From the NCBI GenBank assembly GCA_963210315.1, contig OY723264.1, positions 434,001-498,000 of the forward strand: 64,000 bases of DNA. The letters run 5' to 3'. Numbering within the stretch: position 1 is the stretch's first letter; every line of letters starts with the position of its first letter. The notes beneath the pieces were generated by a model. That model saw only the letters and a list, made by a program, of their open reading frames with translations. It ran no database searches and had not been told where the DNA came from. Origin of the DNA: Rhynchopus euleeides (Eukaryota; Euglenozoa; Diplonemea; Diplonemida; Diplonemidae). Both the position numbers and the translations under genes were made by a program. Below are positions 20,219 to 35,200 of this stretch, in pieces.

Positions 20219-23200
20219 GCCTGGGTCGGCCCAGGGTCTGGACACCACTCCCGGGCTCGGCCCAGGGTCTGGACATCACTCCTGGGCTCGGCCCAGGGTC
20301 TGGACATCACTGCCTGGGTCGGCCCAGGGTCTGGACACCACTCCTGGGCTCGGCCCAGGGTCTGGACATCACTCCTGGGCTCGGCCCAGGGTCTGGACAC
20401 CACTCCCTGGCTCGGCCCAGGGTCTGGACATCACTGCCTGGCTCGGCCCAGGGTCTGGACACCACTCCTGGGCTCGGCCCAGGGTCTGGACATCACTCCC
20501 GGGCTCGGCCCAGGGTCTGGACATCACTCCTGGGCTCGGCCCAGGGTCTGGACATCACTCCTAGGCTCGGCCCAGGGTCTGGACATCACTCCTGGGCTCG
20601 GCCCAGGGTCTGGACACCACTCCCGGGCTCGGCCCAGGGTCTGGACATCACTCCTGGGCTCGGCCCAGGGTCTGGACATCACTGCCTGGGTCAGCCCAGG
20701 GTCTGGACACCACTCCTGGGCTCGGCCCAGGGTCTGGACACCACTCCCTGGCTCGGCCCAGGGTCTGGACATCACTCCTAGGCTCGGCCCAGGGTCTGGA
20801 CATCACTCCTGGGCTCGGCCCAGGGTCTGGACATCACTCCCGGGCTCGGCCCAGGGTCTGGACATCACTCCTGGGCTCGGCCCAGGGTCTGGACACCACT
20901 CCCGGGCTCGGCCCAGGGTCTGGACATCACTCCTGGGCTCGGCCCAGGGTCTGGACATCACTGCCTGGGTCAGCCCAGGGTCTGGACACCACTCCTGGGC
21001 TCGGCCCAGGGTCTGGACACCACTCCCTGGCTCGGCCCAGGGTCTGGACATCACTCCCGGGCTCGGCCCAGGGTCTGGACACCACTCCTGGGCTCGGCCC
21101 AGGGTCTGGACATCACTCCTAGGCTCGGCCCAGGGTCTGGACATCACTCCTGGGCTCGGCCCAGGGTCTGGACATCACTCCCGGGCTCGGCCCAGGGTCT
21201 GGACATCACTCCTGGGCTCGGCCCAGGGTCTGGACACCACTCCCGGGCTCGGCCCAGGGTCTGGACATCACTCCTGGGCTCGGCCCAGGGTCTGGACATC
21301 ACTGCCTGGGTCGGCCCAGGGTCTGGACACCACTCCTGGGCTCGGCCCAGGGTCTGGACACCACTCCCTGGCTCGGCCCAGGGTCTGGACATCACTCCCG
21401 GGCTCGGCCCAGGGTCTGGACATCACTCCTGGGCTCGGCCCAGGGTCTGGACATCACTCCTGGGCTCGGCCCAGGGTCTGGACATCACTCCTACGCTCGG
21501 CCCAGGGTCTGGACATCACTCCCGGGCTCGGCCCAGGGTCTGGACACCACTCCCGGGCTCGGCCCAGGGTCTGGACATCACTCCCGGGCTCGGCCCAGGG
21601 TCTGGACATCACTCCTGGGCTCGGCCCAGGGTCTGGACATCACTCCTGGGCTCGGCCCAGGGTCTGGACATCACTCCTACGCTCGGCCCAGGGTCTGGAC
21701 ATCACTCCCGGGCTCGGCCCAGGGTCTGGACACCACTCCCGGGCTCGGCCCAGGGTCTGGACATCACTCCTGGGCTCGGCCCAGGGTCTGGACATCACTC
21801 CTACGCTCGGCCCAGGGTCTGGACATCACTCCCGGGCTCGGCCCAGGGTCTGGACATCACTCCTACGCTCGGCCCAGGGTCTGGACATCACTCCCGGGCT
21901 CGGCCCAGGGTCTGGACATCACTCCCGGGCTCGGCCCAGGGTCTGGACATCACTCCTGGGCTCGGCCCAGGGTCTGGACATCACTCCTACGCTCGGCCCA
22001 GGGTCTGGACATCACTCCCGGGCTCGGCCCAGGGTCTGGACATCACTCCCGGGCTCGGCCCAGGGTCTGGACACCACTCCTGGGCTCGGCCCAGGGTCTG
22101 GACACCACTCCCGGGCTCGGCCCAGGGTCTGGACATCACTCCTGGGCTCGGCCCAGGGTCTGGACATCACTCCTACGCTCGGCCCAGGGTCTGGACATCA
22201 CTCCCGGGCTCGGCCCAGGGTCTGGACATCACTCCCGGGCTCGGCCCAGGGTCTGGACATCACTCCTACGCTCGGCCCAGGGTCTGGACATCACTCCCGG
22301 GCTCGGCCCAGGGTCTGGACATCACTCCTGGGCTCGGCCCAGGGTCTGGACACCACTCCTGGGCTCGGCCCAGGGTCTGGACACCACTCCCGGGCTCGGC
22401 CCAGGGTCTGGACATCACTCCCGGGCTCGGCCCAGGGTCTGGACATCACTCCTGGGCTCGGCCCAGGGTCTGGACATCACTCCTACGCTCGGCCCAGGGT
22501 CTGGACATCACTCCCGGGCTCGGCCCAGGGTCTGGACATCACTCCTGGGCTCGGCCCAGGGTCTGGACACCACTCCTGGGCTCGGCCCAGGGTCTGGACA
22601 CCACTCCCGGGCTCGGCCCAGGGTCTGGACATCACTCCTACGCTCGGCCCAGGGTCTGGACATCACTCCCGGGCTCGGCCCAGGGTCTGGACATCACTCC
22701 CGGGCTCGGCCCAGGGTCTGGACATCACTCCTACGCTCGGCCCAGGGTCTGGACATCACTCCCGGGCTCGGCCCAGGGTCTGGACATCACTCCCGGGCTC
22801 GGCCCAGGGTCTGGACATCACTCCTGGGCTCGGCCCAGGGTCTGGACACCACTCCTGGGCTCGGCCCAGGGTCTGGACACCACTCCCGGGCTCGGCCCAG
22901 GGTCTGGACATCACTCCCGGGCTCGGCCCAGGGTCTGGACATCACTCCTGGGCTCGGCCCAGGGTCTGGACATCACTCCTACGCTCGGCCCAGGGTCTGG
23001 ACATCACTCCCGGGCTCGGCCCAGGGTCTGGACATCACTCCCGGGCTCGGCCCAGGGTCTGGACACCACTCCTGGGCTCGGCCCAGGGTCTGGACACCAC
23101 TCCCGGGCTCGGCCCAGGGTCTGGACATCACTCCTGGGCTCGGCCCAGGGTCTGGACATCACTCCTACGCTCGGCCCAGGGTCTGGACATCACTCCCGGG

Positions 23201-26200
23201 CTCGGCCCAGGGTCTGGACATCACTCCCGGGCTCGGCCCAGGGTCTGGACATCACTCCTACGCTCGGCCCAGGGTCTGGACATCACTCCTGGGCTCGGCC
23301 CAGGGTCTGGACACCACTCCTGGGCTCGGCCCAGGGTCTGGACACCACTCCCGGGCTCGGCCCAGGGTCTGGACATCACTCCCGGGCTCGGCCCAGGGTC
23401 TGGACATCACTCCTGGGCTCGGCCCAGGGTCTGGACATCACTCCTACGCTCGGCCCAGGGTCTGGACATCACTCCCGGGCTCGGCCCAGGGTCTGGACAT
23501 CACTCCCGGGCTCGGCCCAGGGTCTGGACATCACTCCTGGGCTCAGCCCAGGGTCTGGACACCACTCCTGGGCTCGGCCCAGGGTCTGGACACCACTCCC
23601 GGGCTCGGCCCAGGGTCTGGACATCACTCCTGGGCTCGGCCCAGGGTCTGGACATCACTCCTAGGCTCGGCCCAGGGTCTGGACATCACTCCCGGGCTCG
23701 GCCCAGGGTCTGGACATCACTCCTGGGCTCGGCCCAGGGTCTGGACATCACTCCTAGGCTCGGCCCAGGGTCTGGACATCACTCCCGGGCTCGGCCCAGG
23801 GTCTGGACATCACTCCTGGGCTCGGCCCAGGGTCTGGACATCACTCCTAGGCTCGGCCCAGGGTCTGGACATCACTCCTGGGCTCGGCCCAGGGTCTGGA
23901 CATCACTCCCGGGCTCGGCCCAGGGTCTGGACATCACTCCTGGGCTCGGCCCAGGGTCTGGACACCACTCCCGGGCTCGGCCCAGGGTCTGGACATCACT
24001 CCTGGGCTCGGCCCAGGGTCTGGACATCACTGCCTGGGTCGGCCCAGGGTCTGGACACCACTCCTGGGCTCGGCCCAGGGTCTGGACACCACTCCCTGGC
24101 TCGGCCCAGGGTCTGGACATCACTCCCGGGCTCGGCCCAGGGTCTAGACACCACTCCTGGGCTCGGCCCAGGGTCTGGACACCACTCCCGGGCTCGGCAC
24201 AGGGTCTGGACATCACTCCTACGCTCGGCCCAGGGTCTGGACATCACTCCCGGGCTCGGCCCAGGGTCTGGACATCACTCCCGGGCTCGGCCCAGGGTCT
24301 GGACATCACTCCTACGCTCGGCCCAGGGTCTGGACATCACTCCCGGGCTCGGCCCAGGGTCTGGACATCACTCCCGGGCTCGGCCCAGGGTCTGGACATC
24401 ACTCCTGGGCTCGGCCCAGGGTCTGGACATCACTGCCTGGCTCGGCCCAGGGTCTCGACACCACTCCTGGGCTCGGCCCAGGGTCTGGACATCACTCCCG
24501 GGCTCGGCCCAGGGTCTGGACATCACTCCTGGGCTCGGCCCAGGGTCTGGACACCACTCCTGGGCTCGGCCCAGGGTCTGGACATCACTCCTGGGCTCGG
24601 CCCAGGGTCTGGACATCACTCCCGCGCTCGGCCCAGGGTCTGGACATCACTGCCTGGCTCGGCCCAGGGTCTCGACACCACTCCTGGGCTCGGCCCAGGG
24701 TCTGGACATCACTCCCGGGCTCGGCCCAGGGTCTGGACATCACTCCTGGGCTCGGCCCAGGGTCTGGACATCACTCCTGGGCTCGGCCCAGGGTCTGGAC
24801 ATCACTGCCTGGGTCGGCCCAGAGTCTGGACACCACTCCTGGGCTCGGCCCAGGGTCTGGACATCACTCCTAGGCTCGGCCCAGGGTCTGGACATCACTC
24901 CTGGGCTCGGCCCAGGGTCTGGACATCACTCCCGGGCTCGGCCCAGGGTCTGGACATCACTCCTGGGCTCGGCCCAGGGTCTGGACATCACTCCTGGGCT
25001 CGGCCCAGGGTCTGGACATCACTGCCTGGGTCGGCCCAGGGTCTGGACACCACTCCTGGGCTCGGCCCAGGGTCTGGACACCACTCCCTGGCTCGGCCCA
25101 GGGTCTGGACATCACTCCCGGGCTCGGCCCAGGGTCTGGACATCACTCCTGGGCTCGGCCCAGGGTCTGGACATCACTCCTGGGCTCGGCCCAGGGTCTG
25201 GACATCACTCCTACGCTCGGCCCAGGGTCTGGACATCACTCCCGGGCTCGGCCCAGGGTCTGGACACCACTCCCGGGCTCGGCCCAGGGTCTGGACATCA
25301 CTCCTGGGCTCGGCCCAGGGTCTGGACATCACTCCTACGCTCGGCCCAGGGTCTGGACATCACTCCCGGGCTCGGCCCAGGGTCTGGACATCACTCCTAC
25401 GCTCGGCCCAGGGTCTGGACATCACTCCCGGGCTCGGCCCAGGGTCTGGACATCACTCCCGGGCTCGGCCCAGGGTCTGGACATCACTCCTGGGCTCGGC
25501 CCAGGGTCTGGACATCACTCCTACGCTCGGCCCAGGGTCTGGACATCACTCCCGGGCTCGGCCCAGGGTCTGGACATCACTCCCGGGCTCGGCCCAGGGT
25601 CTGGACACCACTCCTGGGCTCGGCCCAGGGTCTGGACACCACTCCCGGGCTCGGCCCAGGGTCTGGACATCACTCCTGGGCTCGGCCCAGGGTCTGGACA
25701 TCACTCCTACGCTCGGCCCAGGGTCTGGACATCACTCCCGGGCTCGGCCCAGGGTCTGGACATCACTCCCGGGCTCGGCCCAGGGTCTGGACATCACTCC
25801 TACGCTCGGCCCAGGGTCTGGACATCACTCCCGGGCTCGGCCCAGGGTCTGGACATCACTCCTGGGCTCGGCCCAGGGTCTGGACACCACTCCTGGGCTC
25901 GGCCCAGGGTCTGGACACCACTCCCGGGCTCGGCCCAGGGTCTGGACATCACTCCCGGGCTCGGCCCAGGGTCTGGACATCACTCCTGGGCTCGGCCCAG
26001 GGTCTGGACATCACTCCTACGCTCGGCCCAGGGTCTGGACATCACTCCCGGGCTCGGCCCAGGGTCTGGACATCACTCCTGGGCTCGGCCCAGGGTCTGG
26101 ACACCACTCCTGGGCTCGGCCCAGGGTCTGGACACCACTCCCGGGCTCGGCCCAGGGTCTGGACATCACTCCTACGCTCGGCCCAGGGTCTGGACATCAC

Positions 26201-29200
26201 TCCCGGGCTCGGCCCAGGGTCTGGACATCACTCCCGGGCTCGGCCCAGGGTCTGGACATCACTCCTACGCTCGGCCCAGGGTCTGGACATCACTCCCGGG
26301 CTCGGCCCAGGGTCTGGACATCACTCCCGGGCTCGGCCCAGGGTCTGGACATCACTCCTGGGCTCGGCCCAGGGTCTGGACACCACTCCTGGGCTCGGCC
26401 CAGGGTCTGGACACCACTCCCGGGCTCGGCCCAGGGTCTGGACATCACTCCCGGGCTCGGCCCAGGGTCTGGACATCACTCCTGGGCTCGGCCCAGGGTC
26501 TGGACATCACTCCTACGCTCGGCCCAGGGTCTGGACATCACTCCCGGGCTCGGCCCAGGGTCTGGACATCACTCCCGGGCTCGGCCCAGGGTCTGGACAC
26601 CACTCCTGGGCTCGGCCCAGGGTCTGGACACCACTCCCGGGCTCGGCCCAGGGTCTGGACATCACTCCTGGGCTCGGCCCAGGGTCTGGACATCACTCCT
26701 ACGCTCGGCCCAGGGTCTGGACATCACTCCCGGGCTCGGCCCAGGGTCTGGACATCACTCCCGGGCTCGGCCCAGGGTCTGGACATCACTCCTAGGCTCG
26801 GCCCAGGGTCTGGACACCACTCCTGGGCTCGGCCCAGGGTCTGGACACCACTCCCGGGCTCGGCCCAGGGTCTGGACATCACTCCTGGGCTCGGCCCAGG
26901 GTCTGGACATCACTCCTAGGCTCGGCCCAGGGTCTGGACATCACTCCCGGGCTCGGCCCAGGGTCTGGACATCACTCCTGGGCTCGGCCCAGGGTCTGGA
27001 CATCACTCCTAGGCTCGGCCCAGGGTCTGGACATCACTCCCGGGCTCGGCCCAGGGTCTGGACATCACTCCTGGGCTCGGCCCAGGGTCTGGACATCACT
27101 CCTAGGCTCGGCCCAGGGTCTGGACATCACTCCTGGGCTCGGCCCAGGGTCTGGACATCACTCCCGGGCTCGGCCCAGGGTCTGGACATCACTCCTGGGC
27201 TCGGCCCAGGGTCTGGACACCACTCCCGGGCTCGGCCCAGGGTCTGGACATCACTCCTGGGCTCGGCCCAGGGTCTGGACATCACTGCCTGGGTCGGCCC
27301 AGGGTCTGGACACCACTCCTGGGCTCGGCCCAGGGTCTGGACACCACTCCCTGGCTCGGCCCAGGGTCTGGACATCACTCCCGGGCTCGGCCCAGGGTCT
27401 AGACACCACTCCTGGGCTCGGCCCAGGGTCTGGACACCACTCCCGGGCTCGGCACAGGGTCTGGACATCACTCCTACGCTCGGCCCAGGGTCTGGACATC
27501 ACTCCCGGGCTCGGCCCAGGGTCTGGACATCACTCCTACGCTCGGCCCAGGGTCTGGACATCACTCCCGGGCTCGGCCCAGGGTCTGGACATCACTCCCG
27601 GGCTCGGCCCAGGGTCTGGACATCACTCCTGGGCTCGGCCCAGGGTCTGGACACCACTCCTGGGCTCGGCCCAGGGTCTGGACACCACTCCTGGGCTCGG
27701 CCCAGGGTCTGGACATCACTCCTGGGCTCGGCCCAGGGTCTGGACATCACTCCCGCGCTCGGCCCAGGGTCTGGACATCACTGCCTGGCTCGGCCCAGGG
27801 TCTCGACACCACTCCTGGGCTCGGCCCAGGGTCTGGACATCACTCCCGGGCTCGGCCCAGGGTCTGGACATCACTCCTGGGCTCGGCCCAGGGTCTGGAC
27901 ATCACTCCTGGGCTCGGCCCAGGGTCTGGACATCACTGCCTGGGTCGGCCCAGAGTCTGGACACCACTCCTGGGCTCGGCCCAGGGTCTGGACATCACTC
28001 CTAGGCTCGGCCCAGGGTCTGGACATCACTCCTGGGCTCGGCCCAGGGTCTGGACATCACTCCCGGGCTCGGCCCAGGGTCTGGACATCACTCCTGGGCT
28101 CGGCCCAGGGTCTGGACATCACTCCTGGGCTCGGCCCAGGGTCTGGACATCACTGCCTGGGTCGGCCCAGAGTCTGGACACCACTCCTGGGCTCGGCCCA
28201 GGGTCTGGACATCACTCCTAGGCTCGGCCCAGGGTCTGGACATCACTCCTGGGCTCGGCCCAGGGTCTGGACATCACTGCCTGGGTCGGCCCAGAGTCTG
28301 GACACCACTCCTGGGCTCGGCCCAGGGTCTGGACACCACTCCCGGGCTCGGCCCAGGGTCTGGACATCACTCCTGGGCTCGGCCCAGGGTCTGGACATCA
28401 CTGCCTGGGTCGGCCCAGGGTCTGGACACCACTCCTGGGCTCGGCCCAGGGTCTGGACATCACTCCTGGGCTCGGCCCAGGGTCTGGACACCACTCCCTG
28501 GCTCGGCCCAGGGTCTGGACATCACTGCCTGGCTCGGCCCAGGGTCTGGACACCACTCCTGGGCTCGGCCCAGGGTCTGGACATCACTCCCGGGCTCGGC
28601 CCAGGGTCTGGACATCACTCCCGGGCTCGGCCCAGGGTCTGGACATCACTCCTGGGCTCGGCCCAGGGTCTGGACATCACTCCTACGCTCGGCCCAGGGT
28701 CTGGACATCACTCCCGGGCTCGGCCCAGGGTCTGGACATCACTCCCGGGCTCGGCCCAGGGTCTGGACATCACTCCTGGGCTCGGCCCAGGGTCTGGACA
28801 CCACTCCTGGGCTCGGCCCAGGGTCTGGACACCACTCCCGGGCTCGGCCCAGGGTCTGGACATCACTCCTAGGCTCGGCCCAGGGTCTGGACATCACTCC
28901 CGGGCTCGGCCCAGGGTCTGGACATCACTGCCTGGCTCGGCCCAGGGTCTCGACACCACTCCTGGGCTCGGCCCAGGGTCTGGACACCACTCCCGGGCTC
29001 GGCCCAGGGTCTGGACATCACTCCTGGGCTCGGCCCAGGGTCTGGACATCACTCCTAGGCTCGGCCCAGGGTCTGGACATCACTCCTGGGCTCGGCCCAG
29101 GGTCTGGACATCACTCCTACGCTCGGCCCAGGGTCTGGACATCACTCCCGGGCTCGGCCCAGGGTCTGGACATCACTCCTACGCTCGGCCCAGGGTCTGG

Positions 29201-32200
29201 ACATCACTCCTGGGCTCGGCCCAGGGTCTGGACACCACTCCTGGGCTCGGCCCAGGGTCTGGACACCACTCCCGGGCTCGGCCCAGGGTCTGGACATCAC
29301 TCCCGGGCTCGGCCCAGGGTCTGGACATCACTCCTGGGCTCGGCCCAGGGTCTGGACATCACTCCTACGCTCGGCCCAGGGTCTGGACATCACTCCCGGG
29401 CTCGGCCCAGGGTCTGGACATCACTCCCGGGCTCGGCCCAGGGTCTGGACATCACTCCTGGGCTCGGCCCAGGGTCTGGACACCACTCCTGGGCTCGGCC
29501 CAGGGTCTGGACACCACTCCCGGGCTCGGCCCAGGGTCTGGACATCACTCCTGGGCTCGGCCCAGGGTCTGGACATCACTCCTAGGCTCGGCCCAGGGTC
29601 TGGACATCACTCCCGGGCTCGGCCCAGGGTCTGGACATCACTCCTGGGCTCGGCCCAGGGTCTGGACATCACTCCTAGGCTCGGCCCAGGGTCTGGACAT
29701 CACTCCCGGGCTCGGCCCAGGGTCTGGACATCACTCCTGGGCTCGGCCCAGGGTCTGGACACCACTCCCTGGCTCGGCCCAGGGTCTGGACATCACTCCT
29801 GGGCTCGGCCCAGGGTCTGGACATCACTCCCGGGCTCGGCCCAGGGTCTGGACATCACTCCCGGGCTCGGCCCAGGGTCTGGACATCACTCCTACGCTCG
29901 GCCCAGGGTCTGGACATCACTCCCGGGCTCGGCCCAGGGTCTGGACATCACTCCTGGGCTCGGCCCAGGGTCTGGACACCACTCCCTGGCTCGGCCCAGG
30001 GTCTGGACATCACTCCTGGGCTCGGCCCAGGGTCTGGACATCACTCCCGGGCTCGGCCCAGGGTCTGGACATCACTCCCGGGCTCGGCCCAGGGTCTGGA
30101 CATCACTCCTGGGCTCGGCCCAGGGTCTGGACACCACTCCTGGGCTCGGCCCAGGGTCTGGACACCACTCCCGGGGTCGGCCCAGGGTCTGGACATCACT
30201 CCCGGGCTCGGCCCAGGGTCTGGACATCACTCCTGGGCTCGGCCCAGGGTCTGGACATCACTCCTACGCTCGGCCCAGGGTCTGGACATCACTCCCGGGC
30301 TCGGCCCAGGGTCTGGACATCACTCCCGGGCTCCGCCCAGGGTCTGGACACCACTCCTGGGCTCGGCCCAGGGTCTGGACACCACTCCCGGGCTCGGCCC
30401 AGGGTCTGGACATCACTCCTGGGCTCGGCCCAGGGTCTGGACATCACTCCTACGCTCGGCCCAGGGTCTGGACATCACTCCCGGGCTCGGCCCAGGGTCT
30501 GGACATCACTCCCGGGCTCGGCCCAGGGTCTGGACATCACTCCTACGCTCGGCCCAGGGTCTGGACATCACTCCTGGGCTCGGCCCAGGGTCTGGACACC
30601 ACTCCTGGGCTCGGCCCAGGGTCTGGACACCACTCCCGGGCTCGGCCCAGGGTCTGGACATCACTCCCGGGCTCGGCCCAGGGTCTGGACATCACTCCTG
30701 GGCTCGGCCCAGGGTCTGGACATCACTCCTACGCTCGGCCCAGGGTCTGGACATCACTCCCGGGCTCGGCCCAGGGTCTGGACATCACTCCCGGGCTCGG
30801 CCCAGGGTCTGGACATCACTCCTGGGCTCGGCCCAGGGTCTGGACACCACTCCTGGGCTCGGCCCAGGGTCTGGACACCACTCCCGGGCTCGGCCCAGGG
30901 TCTGGACATCACTCCTGGGCTCGGCCCAGGGTCTGGACATCACTCCTAGGCTCGGCCCAGGGTCTGGACATCACTCCCGGGCTCGGCCCAGGGTCTGGAC
31001 ATCACTCCTGGGCTCGGCCCAGGGTCTGGACATCACTCCTAGGCTCGGCCCAGGGTCTGGACATCACTCGCGGGCTCGGCCCAGGGTCTGGACATCACTC
31101 CTGGGCTCGGCCCAGGGTCTGGACATCACTCCTAGGCTCGGCCCAGGGTCTGGACATCACTCCTGGGCTCGGCCCAGGGTCTGGACATCACTCCCGGGCT
31201 CGGCCCAGGGTCTGGACATCACTCCTGGGCTCGGCCCAGGGTCTGGACACCACTCCCGGGCTCGGCCCAGGGTCTGGACATCACTCCTGGGCTCGGCCCA
31301 GGGTCTGGACATCACTGCCTGGGTCGGCCCAGGGTCTGGACACCACTCCCTGGCTCGGCCCAGGGTCTGGACATCACTCCCGGGCTCGGCCCAGGGTCTG
31401 GACACCACTCCTGGGCTCGGCCCAGGGTCTGGACACCACTCCCGGGCTCGGCACAGGGTCTGGACATCACTCCTGGGCTCGGCCCAGGGTCTGGACATCA
31501 CTCCTACGCTCGGCCCAGGGTCTGGACATCACTCCCGGGCTCGGCCCAGGGTCTGGACATCACTCCCGGGCTCGGCCCAGGGTCTGGACATCACTCCTAC
31601 GCTCGGCCCAGGGTCTGGACATCACTCCCGGGCTCGGCCCAGGGTCTGGACATCACTCCCGGGCTCGGCCCAGGGTCTGGACATCACTCCTGGGCTCGGC
31701 CCAGGGTCTGGACACCACTCCTGGGCTCGGCCCAGGGTCTGGACACCACTCCTGGGCTCGGCCCAGGGTCTGGACATCACTCCTGGGCTCGCCCCAGGGT
31801 CTGGACATCACTCCCGCGCTCGGCCCAGGGTCTGGACATCACTGCCTGGCTCGGCCCAGGGTCTCGACACCACTCCTGGGCTCGGCCCAGGGTCTGGACA
31901 TCACTCCCGGGCTCGGCCCAGGGTCTGGACATCACTCCTGGGCTCGGCCCAGGGTCTGGACATCACTCCTGGGCTCGGCCCAGGGTCTGGACATCACTGC
32001 CTGGGTCGGCCCAGAGTCTGGACACCACTCCTGGGCTCGGCCCAGGGTCTGGACATCACTCCTAGGCTCGGCCCAGGGTCTGGACATCACTCCTGGGCTC
32101 GGCCCAGGGTCTGGACATCACTCCCGGGCTCGGCCCAGGGTCTGGACATCACTCCTGGGCTCGGCCCAGGGTCTGGACATCACTCCTGGGCTCGGCCCAG

Positions 32201-35200
32201 GGTCTGGACATCACTGCCTGGGTCGGCCCAGAGTCTGGACACCACTCCTGGGCTCGGCCCAGGGTCTGGACATCACTCCTAGGCTCGGCCCAGGGTCTGG
32301 ACATCACTCCTGGGCTCGGCCCAGGGTCTGGACATCACTGCCTGGGTCGGCCCAGAGTCTGGACACCACTCCTGGGCTCGGCCCAGGGTCTGGACACCAC
32401 TCCCGGGCTCGGCCCAGGGTCTGGACATCACTCCTGGGCTCGGCCCAGGGTCTGGACATCACTGCCTGGGTCGGCCCAGGGTCTGGACACCACTCCTGGG
32501 CTCGGCCCAGGGTCTGGACATCACTCCTGGGCTCGGCCCAGGGTCTGGACACCACTCCCTGGCTCGGCCCAGGGTCTGGACATCACTGCCTGGCTCGGCC
32601 CAGGGTCTGGACACCACTCCTGGGCTCGGCCCAGGGTCTGGACATCACTCCCGGGCTCGGCCCAGGGTCTGGACATCACTCCCGGGCTCGGCCCAGGGTC
32701 TGGACATCACTCCTGGGCTCGGCCCAGGGTCTGGACATCACTCCCGGGCTCGGCCCAGGGTCTGGACATCACTCCCGGGCTCGGCCCAGGGTCTGGACAT
32801 CACTCCTGGGCTCGGCCCAGGGTCTGGACACCACTCCTGGGCTCGGCCCAGGGTCTGGACACCACTCCCGGGCTCGGCCCAGGGTCTGGACATCACTCCT
32901 GGGCTCGGCCCAGGGTCTGGACATCACTCCCGGGCTCGGCCCAGGGTCTGGACATCACTGCCTGGCTCGGCCCAGGGTCTCGACACCACTCCTGGGCTCG
33001 GCCCAGGGTCTGGACATCACTCCCGGGCTCGGCCCAGGGTCTGGACATCACTGCCTGGCTCGGCCCAGGGTCTGGACACCACTCCTGGGCTCGGCCCAGG
33101 GTCTGGACACCACTCCCGGGCTCGGCCCAGGGTCTGGACATCACTCCTGGGCTCGGCCCAGGGTCTGGACATCACTCCTAGGCTCGGCCCAGGGTCTGGA
33201 CATCACTCCTGGGCTCGGCCCAGGGTCTGGACACCACTCCCTGGCTCGGCCCAGGGTCTGGACATCACTCCTGGGCTCGGCCCAGGGTCTGGACATCACT
33301 GCCTGGGTCGGCCCAGGGTCTGGACACCACTCCTGGGCTCGGCCCAGGGTCTGGACACCACTCCCTGGCTCGGCCCAGGGTCTGGACATCACTCCCGGGC
33401 TCGGCCCAGGGTCTGGACACCACTCCTGGGCTCGGCCCAGGGTCTGGACACCACTCCCGGGCTCGGCCCAGGGTCTGGACATCACTCCTGGGCTCGGCCC
33501 AGGGTCTGGACATCACTCCTACGCTCGGCCCAGGGTCTGGACATCACTCCCGGGCTCGGCCCAGGGTCTGGACATCACTCCCGGGCTCGGCCCAGGGTCT
33601 GGACATCACTCCTGGGCTCGGCCCAGGGTCTGGACATCACTCCTGGGCTCGGCCCAGGGTCTGGACATCACTCCTACGCTCGGCCCAGGGTCTGGACATC
33701 ACTCCCGGGCTCGGCCCAGGGTCTGGACATCACTCCCGGGCTCGGCCCAGGGTCTGGACATCACTCCTACGCTCGGCCCAGGGTCTGGACATCACTCCCG
33801 GGCTCGGCCCAGGGTCTGGACATCACTCCCGGGCTCGGCCCAGGGTCTGGACATCACTCCTGGGCTCGGCCCAGGGTCTGGACATCACTCCTGGGCTCGG
33901 CCCAGGGTCTGGACATCACTGCCTGGGTCGGCCCAGAGTCTGGACACCACTCCTGGGCTCGGCCCAGGGTCTGGACATCACTCCTAGGCTCGGCCCAGGG
34001 TCTGGACATCACTCCTGGGCTCGGCCCAGGGTCTGGACATCACTGCCTGGGTCGGCCCAGAGTCTGGACACCACTCCTGGGCTCGGCCCAGGGTCTGGAC
34101 ACCACTCCCGGGCTCGGCCCAGGGTCTGGACATCACTCCTGGGCTCGGCCCAGGGTCTGGACATCACTGCCTGGGTCGGCCCAGGGTCTGGACACCACTC
34201 CTGGGCTCGGCCCAGGGTCTGGACATCACTCCTGGGCTCGGCCCAGGGTCTGGACACCACTCCCTGGCTCGGCCCAGGGTCTGGACATCACTGCCTGGCT
34301 CGGCCCAGGGTCTGGACACCACTCCTGGGCTCGGCCCAGGGTCTGGACATCACTCCCGGGCTCGGCCCAGGGTCTGGACATCACTCCCGGGCTCGGCCCA
34401 GGGTCTGGACATCACTCCTGGGCTCGGCCCAGGGTCTGGACATCACTCCTACGCTCGGCCCAGGGTCTGGACATCACTCCCGGGCTCGGCCCAGGGTCTG
34501 GACATCACTCCCGGGCTCGGCCCAGGGTCTGGACATCACTCCTGGGCTCGGCCCAGGGTCTGGACACCACTCCTGGGCTCGGCCCAGGGTCTGGACACCA
34601 CTCCCGGGCTCGGCCCAGGGTCTGGACATCACTGCCTGGCTCGGCCCAGGGTCTCGACACCACTCCTGGGCTCGGCCCAGGGTCTGGACATCACTCCCGG
34701 GCTCGGCCCAGGGTCTGGACATCACTGCCTGGCTCGGCCCAGGGTCTCGACACCACTCCTGGGCTCGGCCCAGGGTCTGGACACCACTCCCGGGCTCGGC
34801 CCAGGGTCTGGACATCACTCCTGGGCTCGGCCCAGGGTCTGGACATCACTCCTAGGCTCGGCCCAGGGTCTGGACATCACTCCTGGGCTCGGCCCAGGGT
34901 CTGGACACCACTCCCTGGCTCGGCCCAGGGTCTGGACATCACTCCTGGGCTCGGCCCAGGGTCTGGACATCACTGCCTGGGTCGGCCCAGGGTCTGGACA
35001 CCACTCCTGGGCTCGGCCCAGGGTCTGGACACCACTCCCTGGCTCGGCCCAGGGTCTGGACATCACTCCCGGGCTCGGCCCAGGGTCTGGACACCACTCC
35101 TGGGCTCGGCCCAGGGTCTGGACACCACTCCCGGGCTCGGCCCAGGGTCTGGACATCACTCCTGGGCTCGGCCCAGGGTCTGGACATCACTCCTACGCTC

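Noticed and set aside
20195-30949. A 3584-codon ORF that could be read as a giant repeat protein
   Set aside because: It follows the 31-bp satellite. All frames and both strands are similarly open and no start or leader is distinct, so there is no evidence of selection for coding.
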